Assembly (NCBI GenBank): GCA_000017645.1
Contig: CP000782.1
Coordinates: 186,001-250,000, forward strand
Origin: Xanthobacter autotrophicus Py2
Lineage (GTDB): Bacteria; Pseudomonadota; Alphaproteobacteria; Rhizobiales; Xanthobacteraceae
Length of the DNA stretch: 64,000 nt
Direction: 5' to 3'
Both the position numbers and the translations under genes were made by a program. The notes below the pieces were generated by a model. The model was not told where the DNA came from. It ran no database searches and worked only from the letters and a program-made list of their open reading frames with translations. Below, piece by piece: positions 53,464 through 61,687 of the stretch (position 1 is its first letter; each line of letters begins with the position of its first letter).

Positions 53464-55138
53464 GATCATGACCCTCGCCAATCTCGACGACGACGTGCGT
53501 CACTGGGAGGAGACCGAGGTCGCCGCCTTCCTGAAGAAGCAGAAGGAGCGCAAGGAGCAGTTCTTCACCCTCGGCGACTTCCCGGTGAAGCGCGTCTACA
53601 CCGCCGCCGACGCGGCGGCGACGCCGATCGAGGACATCGGGCTGCCCGGCCGCTACCCCTTCACCCGCGGCCCCTATCCCACCATGTACCGCAGCCGGAA
53701 CTGGACCATGCGCCAGATCGCCGGCTTCGGGACCGGCGAGGACACGAACAAGCGCTTCAAATACCTGATCGAACAGGGGCAGACCGGCATCTCCACCGAC
53801 TTCGACATGCCGACCCTCATGGGTTACGACAGCGACCATCCGATGAGCGACGGCGAGGTGGGCCGCGAGGGCGTGGCCATCGACACGCTCGCCGACATGG
53901 AGGCGCTGTTCGACGGGATCGATCTCGAGAAGATCTCGGTCTCGATGACCATCAATCCGTCCGCGTGGATCCTGCTCGCCATGTATATCGTGCTGGCGCA
54001 GAAGCGCGGCTACGACCTCGACAAATTGTCCGGCACCGTCCAAGCGGACATCCTGAAGGAGTACATGGCGCAGAAGGAATATATCTATCCCATCGCGCCT
54101 TCCGTGCGCATCGTGCGCGACTGCATCACGTACTGCGCCAAGAACATGAAGCGCTACAACCCCATCAACATTTCCGGCTACCATATCTCCGAAGCCGGCT
54201 CCTCTCCGGTGGACGAGGTGGCCTTCACCCTGGCGAACCTCATCGTCTATGTGGAGGAGGTGTTGAAGACCGGCATGAAAGTGGATGACTTCGCCCCGCG
54301 CCTCGCCTTCTTCTTCGTCTGCCAGGCCGACTTCTTCGAGGAGATCGCCAAGTTCCGCGCCGTGCGGCGCTGCTACGCCAAGATCATGAAGGAGCGCTTC
54401 GGGGCCAGGAACCCGGAATCCATGCGCCTGCGCTTCCACTGCCAGACCGCCGCCGCCTCGCTCACCAAGCCGCAATTCATGGTGAACGTGGTGCGCACGA
54501 CGCTGCAGGCGCTGGCGGCGGTGCTGGGCGGCTGCCAGTCGCTGCATACCAACGGCTTCGACGAGGCGTTCGCCATCCCCACCGAGGAGGCCATGCGCCT
54601 TGCCCTGCGCACCCAGCAGGTGATCGCCGAAGAAAGCAACGTCACCCAGGTGATCGATCCCGTGGGGGGCTCCTATTATGTGGAGACGCTCACCACCGAG
54701 TATGAAAAGCGCATCATGGACATCATCTCCGAGGTGGACGCGCGCGGTGGCACCATCAAGCTGATTCAAGAAGGCTGGTTCCAGAAGAGCGTCGCCGACT
54801 TCGCCTACGAGACGGCGCTGCGCAAGCAGTCGGGCGAAAAGCCGGTGATCGGCGTAAACACCATGGTGGACGAAAGCGAGGTGCATGAGATCGAATTGCA
54901 CCCTTATGACCACACCACCGCCGACCGCCAGATCGCCCGCACCCAGCGGGTCCGCCGTGAGCGCGACAATGTGAAGGTCAGCGCGCTGCTCGACCGCCTG
55001 GTGGAGGTGGCGAAGGACGAGACCCAGAACATCATGCCTGTCACCATCGAGCTCGTGCGTGAAGGCGCGACCATGGGCGACATCGTGGAGCGGCTGAAGA
55101 CGGTGTGGGGCGTGTATCGCGAAACACCGGTGTTCTGA
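53450..55138 (+). CDS. hcmA: 2-Hydroxyisobutyryl-CoA mutase, large subunit
   Basis: The 562-residue protein has the methylmalonyl-CoA-mutase-type TIM barrel (YPFTRGPYPTMYRSRNWTMR, TGISTDFDMPTLMGYDSDHP, RYNPINISGYHISEAGSSPV, LRFHCQTAAASLTKPQFMVN). Counting from this ATG, residue 90 is Ile (RQI) and residue 117 is Asp (STDFD). These are the two residues known to separate 2-hydroxyisobutyryl-CoA mutase from methylmalonyl-CoA mutase (Tyr) and isobutyryl-CoA mutase (Phe). It interconverts 2-hydroxyisobutyryl-CoA and (S)-3-hydroxybutyryl-CoA with AdoCbl on HcmB. The length equals known HcmA. Confidence 0.95.
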   Translation: MSMSEIMTLANLDDDVRHWEETEVAAFLKKQKERKEQFFTLGDFPVKRVYTAADAAATPIEDIGLPGRYPFTRGPYPTMYRSRNWTMRQIAGFGTGEDTNKRFKYLIEQGQTGISTDFDMPTLMGYDSDHPMSDGEVGREGVAIDTLADMEALFDGIDLEKISVSMTINPSAWILLAMYIVLAQKRGYDLDKLSGTVQADILKEYMAQKEYIYPIAPSVRIVRDCITYCAKNMKRYNPINISGYHISEAGSSPVDEVAFTLANLIVYVEEVLKTGMKVDDFAPRLAFFFVCQADFFEEIAKFRAVRRCYAKIMKERFGARNPESMRLRFHCQTAAASLTKPQFMVNVVRTTLQALAAVLGGCQSLHTNGFDEAFAIPTEEAMRLALRTQQVIAEESNVTQVIDPVGGSYYVETLTTEYEKRIMDIISEVDARGGTIKLIQEGWFQKSVADFAYETALRKQSGEKPVIGVNTMVDESEVHEIELHPYDHTTADRQIARTQRVRRERDNVKVSALLDRLVEVAKDETQNIMPVTIELVREGATMGDIVERLKTVWGVYRETPVF

Positions 55139-55139
55139 C

Positions 55140-55448
55140 ATGCTCGCGAAGAACGCCGTGGCTCAAGGCGTCCAACTGCGTCGCGCCGAGGTGAAGTCGG
55201 CGCGCATCCGTCTGCTGACGGGAGACACGGAGGCGGCCCTGCGTCTCCTCTCGCATTCGGTGGCTTGTGGCCATGATCGGCTCGCCCTGCGCAGGTACTT
55301 CATCGCGCGGGTGCTTGGGGCGGCCGGTCTCGATGAGTTCGAGCTCTTTTGCGGGGCCTTGGCGCGCATGTTCCCGCAGGAGGAGGTGGCTGTGATGGCG
55401 CGCGATGCCGTGGCATTCGCCGACAGGGCCCGCAGGAGCGTCACATGA
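55140..55448 (+). CDS. Hypothetical helical protein, 102 residues
   Basis: It starts 1 base after the hcmA stop and overlaps the next gene by ATGA, so it is part of the operon. The product (AEVKSARIRLLTGDTEAALR, LLSHSVACGHDRLALRRYFI, ARVLGAAGLDEFELFCGALA) is all-helical, with the feel of a short TPR-like repeat. No family is recognised and there is no signal peptide. A role in mutase assembly or pathway control is possible but unsupported. Confidence 0.7.
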   Translation: MLAKNAVAQGVQLRRAEVKSARIRLLTGDTEAALRLLSHSVACGHDRLALRRYFIARVLGAAGLDEFELFCGALARMFPQEEVAVMARDAVAFADRARRSVT

Positions 55449-56491
55449 GCGCGTCTCCCTTCGTCCTGCCTTATCACGGCATCTTGCCGGTCTATCCGGA
55501 CCTGCTGCGTGCGGGTCCGCGCGCGGCGCTCATTGGCCGGGTCACGCTTGGGCCCCGCGCCGCGCTCGGCACCCTCGCGCTTATCCGAGGCGACGGCCAC
55601 GTTGTGGAGATCGGCGCGGACTTCCATCTCGGCGACTGGGGCACGGTCCATATCGCCCACGAGATGCATCCAGCGATTGTCGGGGATCGGGTCACCGTTG
55701 GACCAGACGCGGTGGTCCATGCCTGCACGGTCGGCGATGACTGCGTGATCGAGGAGGATGCCATCATCCTTGACGGATCCGTCCTGGAGAACGGCGTCGT
55801 CATGGAGGCGGGCACCATCGCCTTTCCCCGGTCGAGGCTCGAGGCGGACACCCTCTACGCCGGCGCGCCGGCAAAGCCCGTGCGCAGGATCGATGCGGCC
55901 GAACGCGCTGCGCGGGCGGCGCGCATCCGCGCCCTCGCCAGCGCGCCTCCGCCTCCGCCGCCGGCCGGCGGCGCCGCACGGCTCGATATTCACTCCACCA
56001 CTTTCATCGCCGCCAACTCCTCCGTCTCAGGCGCCTTCAAGGCGGATGCGCATGCGTCGGTGCTGTTCAGCTGCACCCTCGACGCGCGCAACTCAGAAAT
56101 CTCGCTGGGCGAGAATTCCAACATCCAGGACAACAGCTTGGTCCGCTGTCCCGACGGCCCCGTCGTCGTCGCCGCCAATGCCGTGGTCGGGCACAACGTG
56201 GTGCTGGAGAGCTGCACCGTCGGCACCGGCTCGCTGGTGGGCACCGGCAGCCGCGTGGCGCCCGGCACCGTCGTGGAGCCGGACGTCCTGCTCGCGGCCG
56301 GAGCCCGCACGCAGAGGGGCCAGGTGCTGGAAAGCGGCTTCCTGTGGGGCGGAAATCCAGCGCGCAGGATCGCGCCGCTCGACGACAAGAAGCGCCAGAT
56401 GATCCCCTGGATCATCTCCACCTATTGCGAGTACACCGCCGACTTCCTCGCGAGCCAGCATCGCGCGGCTCAGCGGGCCAGCTTCGGCTAA
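55445..56491 (+). CDS. Two-domain left-handed beta-helix (gamma-carbonic-anhydrase-like) protein
   Basis: The 348-residue product has two hexapeptide-repeat halves: residues ~25-140 (LGTLALIRGDGHVVEIGADF, HIAHEMHPAIVGDRVTVGPD, AVVHACTVGDDCVIEEDAII) and ~185-310 (SENSNIQDNSLVRCPDG-like, AVVGHNVVLESCTVGTGSLV). A proline-rich linker (APPPPPPAGGAA) joins them. Some metal-ligand His of gamma carbonic anhydrases are present in the first half, while the second lacks a full set. It could be a CoA- or metal-binding enzyme of the pathway. The start at 55445 is set by the ATGA overlap. Confidence 0.75.
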   Translation: MSASPFVLPYHGILPVYPDLLRAGPRAALIGRVTLGPRAALGTLALIRGDGHVVEIGADFHLGDWGTVHIAHEMHPAIVGDRVTVGPDAVVHACTVGDDCVIEEDAIILDGSVLENGVVMEAGTIAFPRSRLEADTLYAGAPAKPVRRIDAAERAARAARIRALASAPPPPPPAGGAARLDIHSTTFIAANSSVSGAFKADAHASVLFSCTLDARNSEISLGENSNIQDNSLVRCPDGPVVVAANAVVGHNVVLESCTVGTGSLVGTGSRVAPGTVVEPDVLLAAGARTQRGQVLESGFLWGGNPARRIAPLDDKKRQMIPWIISTYCEYTADFLASQHRAAQRASFG

Positions 56492-56552
56492 CCGGCTCGA
56501 TCAACAGGCCAGGGCTCTAGGAAAGCCACGGCTACCGAGGGAGGATACGGCC

Positions 56553-57128
56553 ATGAGCACACTCACAGCCCCGTCGGCGACGGCGGGAGACGCCGGGATG
56601 ACCCGGCTCGCCATCGGCACGCGGGTGGAGAAGGACAGCCCGACCATCGAGCTTTTCGGAACGCTGGAGGAGCTCGCCGCCTGGATTGCAGTGCTGGCGG
56701 ATGATCCCTTGAGCCCCGAGGACCGCCGCATCCTCGCCACCGTGGAGAATGATCTCCACGAGCTCCTGCAGCAGGTGGCGGCGCCGGGAACGCCGCTTCT
56801 GTCGCCGCCCTACGTGCAGCGCCTCGACGTCCTGATGGATGGCATGGAACGACGGCTTCCGCCGGCCCCCTCGGGCGCCTTTCCCGGCGGCTCGCCCCGC
56901 GCGGCCTTCGCCGCGGTCGCCCGCAGCGTGTGCCGCCGGGCGGAGCGGCGGCTCGTCGCCCAATGCGATATCGACCGCGGCCTTCCGGCGGCCAGCGGCA
57001 TCGCCTATCTCAACCGGCTCGGCGATCTGCTTCAGCAAATGGCGCGGCTTGCAAATTTCGGCGCCGGCGGCGCGTCGCGCAGCTTCGACCGCGGATTGAG
57101 CCTTGCGGACACCAAGCGGCTCGGCTGA
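56553..57128 (+). CDS. pduO: Cob(I)alamin adenosyltransferase, PduO type
   Basis: The 191-residue product shows the PduO/MMAB pattern: GDAGMTRLAIGTRVEKDSPT, IELFGTLEELAAWIAVLADD, then VARSVCRRAERRLVAQCDI and IAYLNRLGDLLQQMARLANF. It makes AdoCbl from ATP and cob(I)alamin, the cofactor of HcmAB. Some motif residues differ from the usual ones (GTLEEL for G-T-DEL-N), so it is a diverged member. It is 61 bp after the previous gene, with GGGAGGA before its ATG, and ends at a terminator. Confidence 0.85.
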   Translation: MSTLTAPSATAGDAGMTRLAIGTRVEKDSPTIELFGTLEELAAWIAVLADDPLSPEDRRILATVENDLHELLQQVAAPGTPLLSPPYVQRLDVLMDGMERRLPPAPSGAFPGGSPRAAFAAVARSVCRRAERRLVAQCDIDRGLPAASGIAYLNRLGDLLQQMARLANFGAGGASRSFDRGLSLADTKRLG

Positions 57129-57174
57129 GTCCCGACAGGGCGAGAACGTCCCTCGCCGGCGCCCTTGATCCGAC

Positions 57175-57219
57175 AAAAAACGCCCCCGGGGCGCCGATCC
57201 GGTCCCGGGGGCGTTTTTT
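57175..57219. terminator. Bidirectional intrinsic terminator
   Basis: A perfect 16-bp inverted repeat (AAAAAACGCCCCCGGG at 57175-57190 with its complement at 57204-57219, 13-base loop) ends in a T-run on either strand. It separates the convergent hcm operon and binding-protein gene. Confidence 0.92.
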
Positions 57220-57232
57220 GCGCCTGTGCCTC

Positions 57233-58435
57233 TCAGCTCTTCACCAGCGGGCAACCGCCGTCGGAGAGGGGACGGAAGGCTTCCGCGGCGGGGATGGTGG
57301 CCAGCGTCTTGTAGACGTCCCACTCGCCCCTGGATTCCGCGGGGGACTTGACCTCGAACAGGTACATGTCGTGGATGTGGCGGCCGTCGGCCCGCACCTC
57401 GCCCTTGCCGAACAGCGGATCGACCGTGGGGTTCGCCTTCATCCAGGCGACGACGGGGGTGGCGTCCCTGGACTTCGTCGCCGCCACGGCCTTGAGATAG
57501 TGGGTGACCGCCGAATAAACGCCCGCCTGCACCATGGTCGGCATACGTCCATTCATGCGCTCGCCGAACCGCTTTGCGAAGGCGCGCGTGGCTTCGTTCT
57601 GGTCCCAGTAGAAGCTCTCTGTAAGCACTAGGCCCTGGGCCACCTTGAGGCCGAGGGAGTGCACGTCGGAGAGGAAGACGAGGAGGCCGGCGAGCTTCTG
57701 TCCACCCTGGGTGATGCCGAATTCGGAAGCCTGCTTCACCGCGTTGATGGTGTCGCCGGCGGCATTGGCAAGGCCGATGACCTTCGCCTTCGAGCCCTGG
57801 GCCTGGACCAGGAAGGATGCGAAGTCCGTGGCGGCCATCGGGTGACGCACGGCGCCAAGCACCTTGCCGCCGGACTCGACCACCACCTTGGCGGTGTCGC
57901 GCTCCAGCGCATGCCCGAAGGCATAGTCCGCCGTCAAGAAAAACCAGGTGTCGCCGCCCTGCTTCACCAGGGCGCTTCCCGTTCCGTGGGCGAGGGACCA
58001 GGTGTCGAAGGTCCAGTGGATTGTATAGGGTGCGCATTGCGGGCCGGTGAGATCAGATGTCCCGCCACCCGAGACGATGATAACCTTGTTTTTCTCGCGC
58101 GACACCGCGTTCACGGCAAGCGCGACTGCGGAATTGGGCACGTCGACGATCATGTCGACGCCTTCTTCATCATACCATTTGCGGGCGATGGCTGAGCCCA
58201 CGTCCGCCTTGTTCTGGTGGTCGGCCGCGACGATCTCGACCTTCATGTCGGGATGCGTCTTGCGGAAATCCTCCACGGCCATCTGCGCACCAACGACGGA
58301 TCCCTGTCCGGCGAAATCCGCATAGATGCCGGTGCGATCATTGAGCACGCCAATTTTGACGAAAGGCGATTGGGCAGCGGCTGAACCGGCGACGAACAAT
58401 GCGCAGGCAGCGACCATCGGGCGTAGTCCGACCAT
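57233..58435 (-). CDS. ABC-type substrate-binding protein (LivK-like), co-regulated with hcm
   Basis: The 400-residue product has a signal peptide (ACALFVAGSAAA, cleavage before QSPF), then a type I periplasmic binding fold of the branched-chain amino acid group: VKIGVLNDRTGIYADFAGQG, SVVGAQMAVEDFRKTHPDMK, WFFLTADYAFGHALERDTAK. No permease or ATPase gene is next to it, so it is an orphan. Because it has the same upstream operator as hcmB, it probably captures a substrate of the pathway, possibly 2-hydroxyisobutyrate (inference). Confidence 0.88.
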   Translation of the reverse strand: MVGLRPMVAACALFVAGSAAAQSPFVKIGVLNDRTGIYADFAGQGSVVGAQMAVEDFRKTHPDMKVEIVAADHQNKADVGSAIARKWYDEEGVDMIVDVPNSAVALAVNAVSREKNKVIIVSGGGTSDLTGPQCAPYTIHWTFDTWSLAHGTGSALVKQGGDTWFFLTADYAFGHALERDTAKVVVESGGKVLGAVRHPMAATDFASFLVQAQGSKAKVIGLANAAGDTINAVKQASEFGITQGGQKLAGLLVFLSDVHSLGLKVAQGLVLTESFYWDQNEATRAFAKRFGERMNGRMPTMVQAGVYSAVTHYLKAVAATKSRDATPVVAWMKANPTVDPLFGKGEVRADGRHIHDMYLFEVKSPAESRGEWDVYKTLATIPAAEAFRPLSDGGCPLVKS

Positions 58436-58472
58436 AGGGCTTCCTCCAAACGGATCAGGTTATCGTTATTTC

Positions 58473-58494
58473 TGAATTCTGAATTCAGTGTTCA
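58473..58494 (-). promoter_or_regulatory. Candidate GntR operator in front of the binding-protein gene
   Basis: The 22 bp are identical, on the opposite strand, to 50572-50593 (TGAATTC-T-GAATTCA plus the outer TGTTCA). It lies 37 bp before the start codon at 58435. The following 379 bp (58495-58873) have no gene that I can support. They are GC-rich with several hairpins. Confidence 0.8.
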
Positions 58495-58873
58495 GATGGT
58501 GCCTGAATTTGCGGCGAGGTCAATCCCCAGCTTGTCAGTTCGGCTGGCCCGAACGTGTCGCCGGTGCTCCGAGCCGAGGCGCTTCCGGCCCTGCCGCCCC
58601 TTTTCGGGCGAGGGATTGCTCTGTGGGAGAGGGCCGCTGGACGGACGCCGATCGTTGCGCCGTCGCCCCCGTCACGATGACGGCGGCGTGGGTAAACCCT
58701 GCCTTGCTCCGGCGAGGAGAGGCCGAAGCCGGGGCTCGATGGGTTGGACGGAAGTCTTCCTGCGGTAAGTGGCGAGGAAAGCGATAAGCGGCGGTCGAGG
58801 GCGTGCGTCGCTGTCGCGGCACAGTCCCGATGCCGGGGCCGCGTCGCTCAGGCGGTCCGGTCAGGAACGGCCC

Positions 58874-59917
58874 TCAGGCGCCGGCGGCAAGGGCGTGGGA
58901 CAGGCGCGCCCACGCCGCCTCGTCGGATCCCGGGATGCCGAAGCGCAGCCAGCCGGGCTGGGCCGGAAATGGACGAACCAGAATGCCGGCACGCCCGAGG
59001 CGGGCGAACCAACCTGCCGCCCGCGGAGACGACGTCAGGCGGAACAGGCTCGTGCCGCCCAGCACTTCGAGGCCTGCCGCCGTCACCAGCTCATCCAGGC
59101 GCGCCGTGGCGGCCTCAAGCCTGGCGATGGTGCCATGAAGCCAATCCTGGTCCGCAAGGGCACGCGCACCGACGCTGATGGCCGGCCCGGAAACCGCCCA
59201 TGGCCCCATCATCGCACGCAGGTGCCCGGCGAGATCGGAGCCGGCGACCGCGAAACCGAGGCGAAGCCCGGCCAGCCCATAGGTCTTGCCGAAGGAGCGC
59301 AGGACGATCACTCCCGATCCCGGAAGACTTGGCACGAGGCTGGCGGACGGCCGGACGACATCCATGAAGGCCTCGTCCACGATCAAGGTGCCGCCCCGCG
59401 CGGACAGGCTCCTGGCAACCCCGAGCAGGTCGGCGGCAGCCACGATGCGCCCATCTGGATTGTTCGGATTGACGACGACGGCGGCATCCACATCGCCGGC
59501 ACAAAGATCTTCGATGTCGGTAACCACCCGGACGGAAGCTCCGGCTGCGCGCCAGCAGGCGGCATGCTCCTGATAGGTGAAGCCGAGGATCGCGACGCGC
59601 CTTGCCAGGATGAGACGAGGCAGCAATTGGAGCAAGGCCTGCGTTCCGGGAGCTGCGACGATGGTCGCCGGAAGCGTGACGCCATACGCCGCGGCCGCGG
59701 TTCTCTCCAAGACCTCCCTATCCGCGGGCGCAGGCAGCCGCGACCAGGCGGATGAGGCGAGCGAGCCGACGGGATACGCCTCGGGGTTTATCCCCGTGGA
59801 AAGGTCGAGCCAAGGCTCGGGAGCGGCCGGGAAAAGAATGCGCGCCGAAACGAGGTCGCCGCCGTGGTAGATTTTGCCGCCTGGGCTCGAGAGCTCGGGC
59901 GCTGCGGCAGAAAGCAT
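58874..59917 (-). CDS. cobC: CobC/CobD-type threonine-phosphate decarboxylase
   Basis: The 347-residue PLP enzyme has the class I/II aminotransferase features of CobC: GGDLVSARILFPAAPEPWLD, LSTGINPEAYPV, NPNNPDG (150-156), DEAF (181-184), SFGKTYGLAGLRLGF with the PLP lysine K211, and a C-terminal Arg (WLRFGIPGSD). It makes the aminopropanol-phosphate arm of cobalamin, so it serves the AdoCbl need of HcmAB. An IS701 element ends 60 bp upstream and may have replaced its promoter. No other cob gene is in the window. Confidence 0.9.
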   Translation of the reverse strand: MLSAAAPELSSPGGKIYHGGDLVSARILFPAAPEPWLDLSTGINPEAYPVGSLASSAWSRLPAPADREVLERTAAAAYGVTLPATIVAAPGTQALLQLLPRLILARRVAILGFTYQEHAACWRAAGASVRVVTDIEDLCAGDVDAAVVVNPNNPDGRIVAAADLLGVARSLSARGGTLIVDEAFMDVVRPSASLVPSLPGSGVIVLRSFGKTYGLAGLRLGFAVAGSDLAGHLRAMMGPWAVSGPAISVGARALADQDWLHGTIARLEAATARLDELVTAAGLEVLGGTSLFRLTSSPRAAGWFARLGRAGILVRPFPAQPGWLRFGIPGSDEAAWARLSHALAAGA

Positions 59918-59977
59918 GAATTTTCCTCCTCTTCGCCAATTGCAATCAGTTCAGCATCTGATTGTCTGGATCCCCTC

Positions 59978-61412
59978 GCACTACTTTGGCAGAAATGTGA
60001 TTTCTCGATTCCCAAGGAGCGATTTCCCTGATTCATAGGGAGCCAGCTTTATGGGAGGCTGGCGATGGCAGAAGATTGGCGTGGGGATTTGGAGGTCTGG
60101 CTCGCGCCATTTCTGGCGGCTTTACGGCACAAGACGCGGATGAGGCTTTGCCCGGCGTACATTGCAGGCCTGATTGGTCCCGGTGACCGCAAGAGTGTTC
60201 AGCCGATGGCGGCTCGAGGTGGAGAGTTTGGCTATGACCAACTTCACCATTTTATCTCCGACGGCGTGTGGGAAAGCGCGCCGCTCGAAACAGTCCTCTT
60301 CAAGGAGGCCGACCGCCTGGTGGGACACGAAGCCGGGTTTTTGGTTATCGACGACACAGCTTTGCCGAAAAAGGGCAGTCATTCGGTCGGGGTCGCGGCG
60401 CAATATGCATCTTCGCTTGGCAAAACGTCAAATTGTCAGTCGCTCGTTTCGGTGACGCTGGCATCCCGCGAAGTGCCGGTGATGGTAAGTCTGCGCCTCT
60501 TTTTGCCCGAAAGCTGGACGGGCGATGTCGAGCGTATGGAGCGGGCCCGGGTTCCGCAGGAGCGCCAAATCGCCCTGACAAAGCCAGAGATTGCCATTGA
60601 GGAAATTGACCGTGTTATCGCCTCAGGTGCCCGGTTCGGCTGCGTGCTGGCCGATGCCGGCTATGGGTCGAGCGGGCCGTTCCGCCAGGCGCTGAGCGAG
60701 CGTGGCTTGCTATGGGCGGTCGGCATGTCACGGCGACAGAATGTGTACAGGGCGGACATTGGACTGATATTCCCGAAAGCTGCGACCGGCAGGAGACGCA
60801 AATACCACGTGCCTGATGACGTTGCCGTCTCTGCCGAATGGATGCTGGCCGATGCAAAATGGCAGAAGATCAGTTGGCGGCGCGGGACAAAAGGCAAGCT
60901 AACCTGCCTATTTGCTGCTTGCCGTGTCCGGGTAGCAGACGGCCACAGGCATCGTATGAGCGACGGTCGTGTCCAGGCCATGCCAGGGGAGCAGGAGGTG
61001 TGGTTGGTAGGTGAGCGGCGCACGAGCGGAGAGCAGAAATATTACCTGTCAAACCTGCCCGCCGACGCCACACTCAAGACGCTTGCCGCGGCAATCAAGG
61101 CGAGATGGATCTGCGAACAGGCACATCAGCAACTCAAGGAAGAGCTTGGATTAGATCACTTCGAAGGCAGATCATGGACAGGCTTGCACCGACATTGCCT
61201 GATGGCGATGATCGCCTTCGCTTTCCTTCAATCCCGCCGCCTCAAAGCAGCGGGACGGAAAAAAAAGAATCGGAGCGCCGCCGCCGCAACCGACCATGCC
61301 TGCGATCAGGCAAGCCATCCTCGACCTCTTCACACAGCCACCACCAGGCAGATGCCCTCACTGTGACAAGCTCCTCGCCGAACCTGTCGCGCGAAATCTG
61401 CCAAAGTAGTGC
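59978..61412. mobile_element. IS701-family insertion sequence
   Basis: The ends share GCACTACTTTGGCAGA in inverted orientation (from 59978 and to 61412). The flanking tetramers are CTCG and CTAG, so the usual 4-bp YTAR duplication is present with one change. Total length is 1.43 kb. It lies directly upstream of cobC. Confidence 0.85.
60065..61366 (+). CDS. IS701-family transposase
   Basis: The 433-residue product has the IS701 DDE domain: AGLIGPGDRKSVQPMAARGG, FLVIDDTALPKKGSHSVGVA, FGCVLADAGYGSSGPFRQAL and WICEQAHQQLKEELGLDHFE. At a run of eight A (61259-61266) the frame changes relative to the family. One base off it would continue PAIRQAILDLFTQPPPGRCP HCDKLL, with a Cys-x-x-Cys-like end, to a TAG inside the right inverted repeat. 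Either a programmed frameshift or a late indel is possible. Confidence 0.88.
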   Translation: MAEDWRGDLEVWLAPFLAALRHKTRMRLCPAYIAGLIGPGDRKSVQPMAARGGEFGYDQLHHFISDGVWESAPLETVLFKEADRLVGHEAGFLVIDDTALPKKGSHSVGVAAQYASSLGKTSNCQSLVSVTLASREVPVMVSLRLFLPESWTGDVERMERARVPQERQIALTKPEIAIEEIDRVIASGARFGCVLADAGYGSSGPFRQALSERGLLWAVGMSRRQNVYRADIGLIFPKAATGRRRKYHVPDDVAVSAEWMLADAKWQKISWRRGTKGKLTCLFAACRVRVADGHRHRMSDGRVQAMPGEQEVWLVGERRTSGEQKYYLSNLPADATLKTLAAAIKARWICEQAHQQLKEELGLDHFEGRSWTGLHRHCLMAMIAFAFLQSRRLKAAGRKKKNRSAAAATDHACDQASHPRPLHTATTRQMPSL

Positions 61413-61483
61413 TAGCTAGGATTTCTCTATCCGGCTTGAGGCCCGCGCTCATTTCCAGCCAGCCCTATGACATGCCCGGGCGT

Positions 61484-61687
61484 TCACCAAGGACAGTCCC
61501 TGCACGTCACCGGATTTTTGAAAGCACCCCCGAACGCTCCCACAGGAGCGCGCCTCAACCAAAGTAGGTCGTTCAGTTCACCGGTCTCTCCGACCGGGAC
61601 CGCAAGAAAGTGGCACACGGACTCACCGAGGCGAATGAGATCTCCCTCGACCAGGCCGGTGAAGTTGCCAACGTCCTTGAGCGTCAT
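61484..61687 (-). CDS. Hypothetical protein, 67 residues, last gene of NO-related operon
   Basis: The product MTLKDVGNFTGLVEGDLIRL, GESVCHFLAVPVGETGELND, LLWLRRAPVGAFGGAFKNPV TCRDCPW ends in a CRDC pair that could bind metal. The start overlaps the MOSC stop by ATGA, so it belongs to the operon. No family is recognised. The IS701 element ends 71 bp downstream, and a longer original 3' end cannot be ruled out. Confidence 0.6.
   Translation of the reverse strand: MTLKDVGNFTGLVEGDLIRLGESVCHFLAVPVGETGELNDLLWLRRAPVGAFGGAFKNPVTCRDCPW

Noticed and set aside
53234..55141. 635-codon minus-strand open frame opposite hcmA
   Set aside because: It is antisense to a gene with clear motifs and family length, and its product has no recognisable domain.
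58495..58873. Possible cobalamin riboswitch upstream of the binding-protein gene
   Set aside because: On the minus strand a CCGC.AC.G.GA-like and a GCCACT segment occur in order, but the B12 box is not matched and no GGGAA...GGTG block is found. A covariance-model scan with the cobalamin riboswitch family would settle it.
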